Positions 34,764-42,964 of a stretch of 64,000 nt of DNA are shown one piece after another. Positions within the stretch are counted from its first letter, which is position 1. The number at the start of each line of letters is the position of its first letter. A model generated the notes under the pieces. The model did no database searches, was not told the DNA's origin, and saw only the letters and a list, made by a program, of their open reading frames with translations. The stretch covers positions 124,001 through 188,000 of the forward strand of contig DAOUJW010000009.1 of assembly GCA_034422115.1 (NCBI GenBank), in the 5' to 3' direction. The translations under genes and the position numbers were made by a program. Source of the stretch: DAOUJW01 sp034422115 (lineage in GTDB: Bacteria > Chloroflexota > Dehalococcoidia > Lucifugimonadales > UBA2985).

Positions 34764-34795
34764 AGAGGGAGGCCCGCACGTGCGGGCCTCCCTCT
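34764..34795. terminator. perfect 32-base palindrome, terminator-like
   Basis: AGAGGGAGGCCCGCAC / GTGCGGGCCTCCCTCT, two perfect 16-base arms. It sits between the small membrane gene and the convergent vWA gene. No strong T-run on either side, so termination would rely on the very stable hairpin. Confidence 0.55.
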
Positions 34796-34857
34796 AACCC
34801 TCTACCTTTCAGTCTCCCCTGCCCCCGTCATACAGGGGTGAAGACCTTTGCGTAAAG

Positions 34858-36546
34858 CTATCTGTCGCTCTGCAAATCCTGGATTCTCTCCGTCCTGACC
34901 ACCAGGTCCGTAAACTCCGCAAAGTCTATCTCCTCCGGCAGCAACCGCCTTATGCGCAGTGCCTCCGAGATTACGTCCGCCATGCTTCCCTCCTGCGCCC
35001 AGTAGCTCTCCCGGAGTATCTCGGCGTACTCCGCAACCACCGCCGCCATCTGGAACCTGGCGGAAGCCCCCTCCAGGCTAGCGGCAAGGTCGCCCCGACT
35101 GAACTCCCTGGATATCTCCGTGACATCTCCGTTGTCCGGGTCTTCATAGCGCACCCGCACGGTGCTCAGCAGGCCGCTGGAGTCGTCCTTGAGCTTCAGC
35201 TCGTACAGGGCCGTGACGCTGTGGTCAGCGCCGATCTCTCCCGCGTCCACCGCATCGTTGCGAAAATCCTGGTCGTCCACCCGGCGGTTCTCGTATCCCA
35301 GCAGCCTGTAGCGGCTGACCACGTCCGGGTTGAAGTCCACCTGGATCTTGCCCTGCTTGGCAATGACCTGGAGCGTCCCCGTGAGGTTCTCCACGAATAT
35401 CCTGCGGGCCTCGGCCAGAGTGTCCACGTAGTAGTAGGCACCGTCGCCGTCGTTGGCCAGCTGCTCCATCAGGATGTCGTTGTAGTTGCCCATGCCAAAG
35501 CCCACCGTGGTCAGGGTTACCCCCTGCTCAACCTGCTGCCTGATCTGCCTCAGAATCGAGTCCGCCCCGGTGTTTCCAACGTTGCCGACGCCATCGGACA
35601 GGACTATGACACGGGTAATCCGACCAGGCTCCGTCTCGCCGGAAGCCATGCGGTACGCCAGCCGCAGGCCGTCCTCGACCCACGTGGAACCCTCCGAGTA
35701 GAGCGAGTCTATCGCCCCAACGATCCTTGTCTTGTCCTCGCCGCTGGTTGGCTCAAGCAGCACGGAGCCGTAGGACCCGTAGGTCACTATGCCCACCCTG
35801 TCCGTATCCCGAAGCTCGTCCACAAGGAGCCTGAGGGACTGCTTGACCAGCCCCAGGCGGTCCTCGCGGCCCATGGAGCCGGACACGTCAATGGTGAAAA
35901 TGAGGGTGGCGTCCTTCCGCTCCTCGCTGCTGACCGACTTCCCCTGCAGGCCGACGCGCATGAGCCAGTGGTTCTCCCCGCCGAAGGGCGAGGGCGAGCC
36001 CTCAACGTGAATGGCGAACGCGCCCTCCTCCGGCCGCTCGTAACCCTGGTCGAAGAAGTTCACGAACTCCTCGACGCGAACGGAGTCGGGGTCCGGCAGG
36101 TTGCCGTCCTGCACAAAGCGCCGGGCCACCGTGTAGGAGGCCGTGTCCACGTCCATCGCAAAGGTGGACAGGTGGTCGTCCTCAGTGTCTATGAAGGGGT
36201 TGACCCCGTAGTGCTGGAAGAAAGTGAGGTCGTACGGGGCGTCGTTGACCGTGGCTGAGCCTCCTATGGTGTTGAAGCCCTCTGCATCCGCCTGGGCCTG
36301 CGCCAACTGGGCCGGCTCCGCCATCATCGCGGCTGGGGTTGCTGTAGGCATTCTCGCCGTCAATGGTGTCGCCATCGCTGGCGTCGTGGGCACCGGGGCT
36401 GCTGTAGCCCGTGATTCCATAGCCGCAGGCGTGGGTTGCGTAAACGTCCTCGTCGGGGTCGGATACTCCTCTGCAGCGCACGCCGCCGCCACCAGCAGCA
36501 AGACCATCCCAAGGGTTATGCCGGTTATCCTGATAATGCGTTCCAT
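34858..36546 (-). CDS. YfbK-like von Willebrand factor A lipoprotein
   Basis: 562 residues. Lipoprotein signal LLLVAAAC with Cys23 as the anchor, then a Thr/Pro/Ala-rich linker (~25-85), the YfbK N-terminal domain (DHLSTFAMDVDTASYTVARRF, VRVEEFVNFFDQGY), a vWA domain with an intact MIDAS DVSGSM starting at Asp221, and the C-terminal DUF3520 region. The family is surface-exposed and probably binds protein or peptide ligands in a metal-dependent way; its role is not known. GGAGG upstream of ATG at 36546. Divergent from a membrane-bound regulator 118 bases away. Confidence 0.88.
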   Translation of the reverse strand: MERIIRITGITLGMVLLLVAAACAAEEYPTPTRTFTQPTPAAMESRATAAPVPTTPAMATPLTARMPTATPAAMMAEPAQLAQAQADAEGFNTIGGSATVNDAPYDLTFFQHYGVNPFIDTEDDHLSTFAMDVDTASYTVARRFVQDGNLPDPDSVRVEEFVNFFDQGYERPEEGAFAIHVEGSPSPFGGENHWLMRVGLQGKSVSSEERKDATLIFTIDVSGSMGREDRLGLVKQSLRLLVDELRDTDRVGIVTYGSYGSVLLEPTSGEDKTRIVGAIDSLYSEGSTWVEDGLRLAYRMASGETEPGRITRVIVLSDGVGNVGNTGADSILRQIRQQVEQGVTLTTVGFGMGNYNDILMEQLANDGDGAYYYVDTLAEARRIFVENLTGTLQVIAKQGKIQVDFNPDVVSRYRLLGYENRRVDDQDFRNDAVDAGEIGADHSVTALYELKLKDDSSGLLSTVRVRYEDPDNGDVTEISREFSRGDLAASLEGASARFQMAAVVAEYAEILRESYWAQEGSMADVISEALRIRRLLPEEIDFAEFTDLVVRTERIQDLQSDR

Positions 36547-36664
36547 CTCATTGCCTCCTTTCTTTCTGTCCGTTGTGGACGCCTCCAGTGTGACAATGAG
36601 CGTGTACAATCCAGACTACAATTGTGTACCATTCGCTGTGTATTGCATATCAGGGATGTAACAC

Positions 36665-38668
36665 TTGTCAACTTTTGCCGAGCTTCTCACAGAATACATG
36701 GCCCGAATCGGAATCGGGGACGCCGAGATGGCGCGCCGAATCGGGGTGAGCCGCCTGACCCTCATCAGGTGGAAGGAGGGTGTGACCGGCAGGCCGCGCT
36801 ACCGGGAGGACGTTGTCCGATGCGCCGAGCTTCTCCGATTGACGCCCACCGAGACGGACGGCCTGCTCCTGGCCGCCGGCTTTTCGCCTGAAACAGCCCC
36901 GGACATTGACGACGCTCCCCTGGCCGATGAGCCGGTAGGGTCGGCAGCGACCGGGCAGGTCGAGGAAGCTCCCAGGACTCCTTCAATGCTCCAGAAAAGG
37001 GGGAGGCTCCTGCTCATCGCGGTCGCGGCCGTCGTGACCATCGCGCTGATAGCCATCATAGCGGCGGGCAGTCTGCTCAGTGACTCCTCGAATCCGACAG
37101 CCACGCCCACCGACTCCCCACATCCAACGGCCACCCCCGCTGAGCCACGTCCTTCCGCCACTCCCACCCTATCGCCGTACCCTATTGCCGCGCCAGGTGA
37201 GTCGCTCATACTGGTCGCTCCCTTCGTCAACTACACGGCCGGGCAGCAGGGGTTCAACGTCAGAGGGCGGCTCAAGGACGAGATTGACCGGCAGATCAGG
37301 GAGGCAGGCCTGGTGAGCGCGAGGACCGCCGAGTGGCCCGATGAGATTGAGGGCGAGACGCTGGCCCTGGAGGCGGCGCAGCGCTCCGGGGCCGCCATTG
37401 TCATCTGGGGAGAGTACGACAGCGGGCGGGTCAGGGCCATCCTCACGGTCCCGGAGGCTCAGAGTGAGGCCCGCGATCAGAGGATTGTTGACATTGCCTC
37501 ATCACCCGCCGAGCTGCCGGCTACAATCAACCTGGGCCTGGCAGACGAGGTCCGCTCCATTGCGCTGTTGACCCTTGGCCAGCTCTACCTGGAGCAGGAT
37601 GAGTACGACGCGGCCAAGACCGTCTTCATTCAGGCCCTGGCCCAGCCGCCCGTCGACCCGGGCGCGCTGGCAAGCCTCTGGTACCGCCTGGGGCTCGCCT
37701 ACCAGGGCGGCGAACTGGCTGACCTGGATGAGGCAATTGTCCTCTTCACCAAGGCGCTGGAGGTGTATCCCACCTCGGTGGATGTATACAACAGCCGTGG
37801 CCTCGCCTACCTGGCCCGCGGCAGGGACGGTGACGCAGACCTGGCGATTGCAGACCTGACCCAGGCGATGGCGATCACACCACAGAGCGTCGCCGCGCAC
37901 GTCAACCGCGCCGTGGCCTACATGGAGCGCGGGAGCCCGGCCGACCTGCGAAAGGCCCTTACCGACCTGAACCGGGCCCTGGCGCTCGACCCGGAGTCCG
38001 CCGGCGCGCTGGTCAACCGGGCCGCCGTCTACGTGCGATTGAACACGCCGGGAGACATTGAGCGCGCCTTCAACGACCTGTGGTGGGCCATCGATATCCA
38101 GCCGGACCTGGCCACGGCCTACGCAAACCTCGGCAACGCCTACCTGCAACGCGGCCTGGACGGAGACCTGGAGCGCGCCCTGGAGGAGTACACCCGGGCC
38201 ATTGAGCTTGACCCTGGCTCGCCTATGGCGTACTTCAACAGGGGCCTGGTCTACTCCGACATCGGAGACCTGGACAGCTCCATCGCCGACCTGCGGCGCG
38301 CCCAGGAGCTGAACCCACGGGACTTCAGCTTCAATAACACCCTCTGCTGGCAGCTGGGTGTGTACGGCCAGCCGGAGGCTGCCCTGCCCTACTGCGAGCT
38401 GGCGTTGCAGCGGGACCCGGATAGCGTGGCACTGGACAGCCGCGGCCTTGTTTACGCCGTCATGGGCCGTTACTCAGAGGCGGTTGAAGACTTCCGGGCG
38501 TTCCTCGCCTGGACAAGCGAGTCTACAAAAGAGGGGTGCGAAGACTACTACAGCGCCAGCCGCCTGGCCTGGATAGAAATGCTGGAGGCGGGCCAAAGCC
38601 CCTTTGACGATGAGATCCTGCATGACCTGCGCGTCAGGCCGGCCAGGGCCGGCGGCGACTCCTGTTAG
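36665..38668 (+). CDS. XRE-HTH / transmembrane / TPR one-component regulator
   Basis: 667 residues. Residues ~5-75 are a helix-turn-helix of the XRE kind (AEMARRIGVSRLTLIRWKEG); 115-138 are a single membrane helix; 140-180 a Pro/Thr/Ser linker; ~185-290 a domain like the TolB-N/FlgO-like part of CadC regulators (SLILVAPFVNYTAG, RLKDEIDRQIREAGLV, GAAIVIWGEYDSGRVRAIL); ~295-640 tetratricopeptide repeats outside the cell. So DNA binding inside is joined to a sensor outside. Start is TTG at 36665 with weak SD; ATG at 36698 is possible but would cut into the HTH. The divergent vWA lipoprotein is the obvious target or partner. Confidence 0.75.
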   Translation: MSTFAELLTEYMARIGIGDAEMARRIGVSRLTLIRWKEGVTGRPRYREDVVRCAELLRLTPTETDGLLLAAGFSPETAPDIDDAPLADEPVGSAATGQVEEAPRTPSMLQKRGRLLLIAVAAVVTIALIAIIAAGSLLSDSSNPTATPTDSPHPTATPAEPRPSATPTLSPYPIAAPGESLILVAPFVNYTAGQQGFNVRGRLKDEIDRQIREAGLVSARTAEWPDEIEGETLALEAAQRSGAAIVIWGEYDSGRVRAILTVPEAQSEARDQRIVDIASSPAELPATINLGLADEVRSIALLTLGQLYLEQDEYDAAKTVFIQALAQPPVDPGALASLWYRLGLAYQGGELADLDEAIVLFTKALEVYPTSVDVYNSRGLAYLARGRDGDADLAIADLTQAMAITPQSVAAHVNRAVAYMERGSPADLRKALTDLNRALALDPESAGALVNRAAVYVRLNTPGDIERAFNDLWWAIDIQPDLATAYANLGNAYLQRGLDGDLERALEEYTRAIELDPGSPMAYFNRGLVYSDIGDLDSSIADLRRAQELNPRDFSFNNTLCWQLGVYGQPEAALPYCELALQRDPDSVALDSRGLVYAVMGRYSEAVEDFRAFLAWTSESTKEGCEDYYSASRLAWIEMLEAGQSPFDDEILHDLRVRPARAGGDSC

Positions 38669-38680
38669 CACACCGGCCAC

Positions 38681-38714
38681 ATAGTCATGACTATGGTCGT
38701 GACTATGGTATAAT
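38681..38714 (+). promoter_or_regulatory. Phd operator palindromes over the TA promoter
   Basis: Perfect palindrome ATAGTCATGACTAT (38681-38694) and a near copy ATGGTCGTGACTAT (38693-38706) lie directly before TATAAT (38709-38714); ATGACT at 38687-38692 can act as -35 with a 16-base spacer. Seen as a tandem 12-base repeat (38685-38696, 38697-38708). Binding by the antitoxin would block the promoter. Confidence 0.75.
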
Positions 38715-38743
38715 GGGGCAAATCACCAACGCAGGACACCGCA

Positions 38744-39019
38744 ATGACAACCGACAGCAACGGAACAATCGGGCCCAGGACAATCAAGGCCTCTGAGTTT
38801 AAGGCCAAGTGCCTTCAGCTTATGGATGAGGTCGCGGAAAGCGGCGACGAGATAGTCATCACCAAGAACGGCAAACCGGTCTCGCGGCTGGTGCCGTATC
38901 GGGAGAAGCCAAAGTCCTGGTTTGGGCGTGACCGGGACATCATCCAGATTCACGGCGACATCGGCGAACCCATAGACGTGGAGTGGGAGGCCATGTCTGA
39001 CTCGGGTGGGCTAGTTTAA
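38744..39019 (+). CDS. Phd/YefM-type antitoxin
   Basis: 91 residues. N-terminal Phd/YefM DNA-binding fold: IKASEFKAKCLQLMDEVAESGDEIVITKNGKPVSRLVPY; the C-terminal ~40 residues would wrap the toxin. Cytoplasmic, autoregulating through the palindromes at 38681-38706. The toxin gene starts two bases after the stop, so the pair is co-translated. Confidence 0.92.
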   Translation: MTTDSNGTIGPRTIKASEFKAKCLQLMDEVAESGDEIVITKNGKPVSRLVPYREKPKSWFGRDRDIIQIHGDIGEPIDVEWEAMSDSGGLV

Positions 39020-39021
39020 CC

Positions 39022-39420
39022 GTGATCCTGCTGGATACCCAAGTCCTGGTCTGGACGCGGTTCGGAGACAGAAGACTTGGAACGCGTGCTCGCAGAGAGA
39101 TAGATGAAGCGGCGCAAGAGACTAATGTCGCCGTATCCGCTATCTCCTTCTGGGAGATAGCCATGCTGCACCAGAAAGGCAGGCTGACTCTTCTGAATGA
39201 CGTGGCCGCATGGCGCGATGCGCTCATCAGAGACGGGCTGGCGGAGATCCCCGTCGATGGCGCGATTGGCATCCGGGCCAATGAGCTTGCCGACTTCCAC
39301 TCCGATCCGGCAGACCGCCTGATAGTTGCCACCGCTCTGGGCGGGCACAGGCTAGTGACCGCCGATCGGCGTATCCTCGACTGGCCCGGAAACCTGGACC
39401 GTCTGGACGCTACGCAATAG
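39022..39420 (+). CDS. PIN-domain toxin (VapC-like)
   Basis: 132 residues, the normal PIN toxin size. The acidic metal site is complete: Asp5 in LLDTQVLVW, Glu in SFWEIAML, Asp in DPADRLIVATA and Asp in VTADRRIL. This subgroup (DTHVLLW / SxWE) is typical partner of Phd antitoxins. Predicted Mg-dependent RNase, often against tRNA or rRNA; the target is not visible from sequence. GTG start two bases after the antitoxin stop. Confidence 0.92.
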   Translation: MILLDTQVLVWTRFGDRRLGTRARREIDEAAQETNVAVSAISFWEIAMLHQKGRLTLLNDVAAWRDALIRDGLAEIPVDGAIGIRANELADFHSDPADRLIVATALGGHRLVTADRRILDWPGNLDRLDATQ

Positions 39421-39477
39421 TTAGCCTTACGCCGCGTCGGTTATACTAAGTGGCAAACCTAAAAAGGAGCGCATCTC

Positions 39478-40242
39478 ATGACGTCTGAGAATAGAGCCAT
39501 CCTCTTCGAGAAGCAGGGAAACGTCTGCATAATCACCCACAACCGGCCTGAGGCCATGAACGCCCACAACTACCAGGCCACCTACGAGGAGGCCGAGGCC
39601 TATAAGGAGTTCGAGCGGGACCCGGGGCTGAGGGTTGCCATTGTCACCGGCACAGGTGACAGGGCCTTCTCCGCAGGCGGCGACCTGAAGGAGCGCGCCC
39701 TGGACTACGAGAGCTTCCTGAAGCGGGGCCGCGTCCACAACCCACTGAACACCCTGAACAAGCCTGTGATCGCAGCCGTCAACGGCCTCGCCCACGGCGG
39801 GGGCTTCGAGGAGGCGCTGGGCTGCGACATCATAGTCGCCGCGGAGCACGCGGAGTTCCGCCTGCCGGAGCCATTGCGGGGAATCGTGCCCGGCGCAGGC
39901 ATCCACCACCTTCCCCGCGTTATGCCCTTCAAGCAGGCCATGTCCTACCTTCTGACGTGCAAGCCCATCACCGCGCCGGAGGCCCTCAAGTGGGGAATCG
40001 CCAGCGAAGTTGTGCCCAGAGGCGAGCTCATGGACTGCGCCATGCGGTGGGCCAACGACATCCTGGAGTCCGCGCCCCTGGCCGTCTGGAGCATCAAGCA
40101 CTACGTGAGGCAGGGGATGAACATGACCATAGACGCGGCTATGGAGATGAACAGCAGCAGGTGGGTCATGGGGTCAGAGGACGCCATCGAGGGGCCAAAG
40201 GCCTTTGTGGAGAAGCGCAAGCCAGCCTGGAAGGGTCAGTAG
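39478..40242 (+). CDS. enoyl-CoA hydratase/isomerase family protein
   Basis: 254 residues, crotonase fold. Oxyanion-hole segments AFSAGGDLKE and NGLAHGGGFEEALGCD; second active-site region LPEPLRGIVPGAGIHHLPR. One Glu is in each of the two canonical positions, so hydratase activity is plausible. AAGGAG upstream of the ATG, and a TATACT -10-like box at 39442-39447. First of a catabolic series with four acyl-CoA dehydrogenases downstream. Confidence 0.88.
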   Translation: MTSENRAILFEKQGNVCIITHNRPEAMNAHNYQATYEEAEAYKEFERDPGLRVAIVTGTGDRAFSAGGDLKERALDYESFLKRGRVHNPLNTLNKPVIAAVNGLAHGGGFEEALGCDIIVAAEHAEFRLPEPLRGIVPGAGIHHLPRVMPFKQAMSYLLTCKPITAPEALKWGIASEVVPRGELMDCAMRWANDILESAPLAVWSIKHYVRQGMNMTIDAAMEMNSSRWVMGSEDAIEGPKAFVEKRKPAWKGQ

Positions 40243-40385
40243 GCGCCCGGCGCGGCCCCGCGCCTTGACACCCACGCCTCCCTTGAAGTAGATTAGGAGT
40301 GGTCAGGTGCGCCTGGCACAGGCGCTGTTACGCGCCATTGAACTGGAGAGAACACCCGAATCGACTCGACAGGAGGGACGGAGCT

Positions 40386-41624
40386 ATGGACTTTGACATC
40401 CAGTACACCACAGAGCAGGAGGAGTTCCGCAAGGAGGTCCGAGCCTGGCTGGAACAGAACGCCAAGGTCCCTGAGGAGCTTGGCCCCATCCCCCTGGAGT
40501 CCGGCGCAGTCAGCCGGGAGATGTGGGAGTGGGGCAAGGAGTTCAGGCGCAAGCTGGGCGCAAAGGGCTGGCTCTTCCCCCTGTGGGACGAGCAGTACGG
40601 CGGCGGCGGCCTGACCCCGGACCAGAACTTCATCATCCAGGAGGAGATGGAGAACATAGACGTCCCCAGGATCTACTCCAACAACTTCGCCATGCCCGCC
40701 CTCTTCGTGTACGGCACGGAGGAGCAGAAGCAGCGCTTCCTGCGGCCCCTGTGCGCCGGCGAGGTCATCTGCTGGCAGGGCTTCACGGAGCCGGAGGGCG
40801 GTTCCGACCTGGCCTCTCTCAAGACCAGGGCCGTAAAGGACGGCGATGACTTCATCATCACCGGCCAGAAGATGTGGATCGGCGGCCAGTACGAGGCCGA
40901 CTTCATCTGGACGCCGGCGGTCACCGACCCCGACGCGCCTCGGCACCAGAACTTGGGCGCATTCATGATTCCCGCAGACCTGCCCGGCATCACCATCCAC
41001 GAGCTGAACCTGATGGTGAAGGACCGGAAGCGGTTGGTATCCTTCGACGGGGTGCGGGTGCCGCGCGAGTACCTGGTGGGCGATGAGACCCAGGGATGGC
41101 GCGTGATCTCGGCCAGCCTGGAGATCGAGCACGGCGCGGCGGGCGCAGTCCGGGAGAGGGACTCACTGCTGGAGGACATAATCCAGTACACCAAGGACAC
41201 CGTGCGCAACGGCCAACCCCTGAGCAAGGACGCCTTCACTCAGCAGGCCATGGCCAACAACGTCATAGAGTCCAACATTCAGAAGCTGATAGGACTCCGC
41301 AACTACCACATGTTCAACACGGGTCAGACCTCCACCTACCACGGCTCCCAGAGCTCCTTCATGGGCAAGCACTACAGCGTGAGCAAGGCGCAGCGCGTCC
41401 TTGAGACCCTTGGCCCCTACGCCCTTACGGAAGACCCGGAGTGGGCGCCCCTCAAGGGCCGCGTGGAGGTCAACCAGCGGTCGTCTCTGACCACGCTGCA
41501 CCCGGGCGGCACCTACGACATCCAGAAGCTGATCATGGCCCGTCGCCTGGGCATAAGCCGGACCCAGGAGCGCGCCGCCCCCACCCACGGGCCGACGGGC
41601 GGGTCAAGTTCGTCGGGAAGTTAG
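40386..41624 (+). CDS. acyl-CoA dehydrogenase, tandem paralogue 1
   Basis: 412 residues. FAD-dependent acyl-CoA dehydrogenase: N-terminal helical domain from MDFDIQYTTEQEEFRKEVRAWL, middle block TEPEGGSDLASLKTRA, C-terminal domain with HGSQSSFMGK and MARRLGISRTQERAAP. The start is the ATG at 40386; the open frame upstream runs into non-coding sequence. It shares nearly identical architecture with the next two genes, so all three arose by tandem duplication. Substrate unknown; the group resembles dehydrogenases acting on branched or cyclic acyl-CoAs. Confidence 0.9.
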   Translation: MDFDIQYTTEQEEFRKEVRAWLEQNAKVPEELGPIPLESGAVSREMWEWGKEFRRKLGAKGWLFPLWDEQYGGGGLTPDQNFIIQEEMENIDVPRIYSNNFAMPALFVYGTEEQKQRFLRPLCAGEVICWQGFTEPEGGSDLASLKTRAVKDGDDFIITGQKMWIGGQYEADFIWTPAVTDPDAPRHQNLGAFMIPADLPGITIHELNLMVKDRKRLVSFDGVRVPREYLVGDETQGWRVISASLEIEHGAAGAVRERDSLLEDIIQYTKDTVRNGQPLSKDAFTQQAMANNVIESNIQKLIGLRNYHMFNTGQTSTYHGSQSSFMGKHYSVSKAQRVLETLGPYALTEDPEWAPLKGRVEVNQRSSLTTLHPGGTYDIQKLIMARRLGISRTQERAAPTHGPTGGSSSSGS

Positions 41625-41660
41625 GTGACGAGACTATTCAGAAACAAGTGAGGTGAGCTG

Positions 41661-42884
41661 ATGGACTTCACTATACAGTACACCCAGGAGCAGGAGGACT
41701 TCCGCAAGGAGGTGCGGGCATGGCTTGAGCAGAACGCCCACTACCCCTCCGAGTGGGGCCCCGTCCCTCCGGAGACGGACCACTGGACTGATGAGATGAA
41801 GGAGTGGGCACTGGACTTCGCCCGCAAGCTGGGTGAGAAGGGCTGGCTCTTCCCCCTGTGGGACAGGGAGCATGGCGGAGGCGGCCTCACCTCGGAGCAC
41901 GACATCATCCTCCAGGAGGAGATGGGGCGCTTGTCCATCCCGGAGGTCGGCAGAGGCGACCTGCAGGCGGGCTCCATCGCAGTGCACGGCACGGAGGAGC
42001 AGAAAAAGCGGTTCCTGAACCCCATTCTCCGGGGCGAGGTGGTCTGCTGGCAACTCTTCACCGAGCCAAACGTCGGCTCCGACCTGGCGTCGCTCCAGAC
42101 ACAGGCCGTTCGTGACGGCGACGATTTCATCATCACCGGGCAGAAGGTCTTCGTCGGCGACTCCTTCAAGCCGGACTGGCTGTGGGCGCTGGCCGTGACC
42201 GACCCGGACGCTCCCAGGCACCAGAACATCGGGGCCTTCTTCATGCCCGCAGACCTGCCGGGCATCACCATCAACACCCTGAACCTGGTGACCGAGAGGG
42301 GCAAGCGCATGGTCAACCTGGACGGCGTGCGCGTGTCCCGGGAGTACCTCATCGGAGAGGAGACCCAGGGATGGCGAGTGGCCCAGACCACCCTTGAGCT
42401 TGAGCACGGAGCGGCGGGCTTCCTTGGGGAGCGGGACTCCGTGGTGAAAGACGCCATTGAGTACACCAAAGAGACCGTGCGAAACGGCCAACCCCTGAGC
42501 AAAGACCCCTTTGTGCAGCACGCGATGGTGGACAACTACATCGAGGCCAACATCTACCGGCTGCTGGGGCTGCGCAACTACTGGATGTTCAACAACGGGG
42601 AGCAGGTGACCTACCACGGCTCCCAGAACTCCCTCCTGTGGAAGCAGTTCGGGCTGAACGCCGCCGACCGCATCCTGCACGTACTTGGCCCCTACGCCCT
42701 GTCCAACGACGAGAAGTGGGGCGCTCTGCACAACAGGGTGGAGCATCACCAGCGCGAGAGCCTGGTCAGCGCTCACCCCGGAGGCACCCTTGAGGTGCAG
42801 AAGCTGATCATGGCCCGACGGCTGGGCATCAGCCGGACGCAGGAGAGGGCCGCGCCCACCCAGGCGCCGACCCAAGGCAGGTAG
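41661..42884 (+). CDS. acyl-CoA dehydrogenase, tandem paralogue 2
   Basis: 407 residues. Same layout as its neighbours: MDFTIQYTQEQEDFRKEVRAWL, TEPNVGSDLASLQTQA, HGSQNSLLWK, MARRLGISRTQERAAP. Differences cluster in residues ~80-125 (RLSIPEVGRGDLQAGSIAVHG) and ~300-350, the substrate side, which suggests changed specificity rather than simple dosage. ATG with AGGTGAG upstream, 36 bases after paralogue 1. Confidence 0.9.
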   Translation: MDFTIQYTQEQEDFRKEVRAWLEQNAHYPSEWGPVPPETDHWTDEMKEWALDFARKLGEKGWLFPLWDREHGGGGLTSEHDIILQEEMGRLSIPEVGRGDLQAGSIAVHGTEEQKKRFLNPILRGEVVCWQLFTEPNVGSDLASLQTQAVRDGDDFIITGQKVFVGDSFKPDWLWALAVTDPDAPRHQNIGAFFMPADLPGITINTLNLVTERGKRMVNLDGVRVSREYLIGEETQGWRVAQTTLELEHGAAGFLGERDSVVKDAIEYTKETVRNGQPLSKDPFVQHAMVDNYIEANIYRLLGLRNYWMFNNGEQVTYHGSQNSLLWKQFGLNAADRILHVLGPYALSNDEKWGALHNRVEHHQRESLVSAHPGGTLEVQKLIMARRLGISRTQERAAPTQAPTQGR

Positions 42885-42964
42885 TCGCAGACGACCATAC
42901 AGCTTGAAAAAGGGGTTACCTCGCTCATGGCCAGGTAACCCCACAGGTGTCAGAGAGCAGACGA

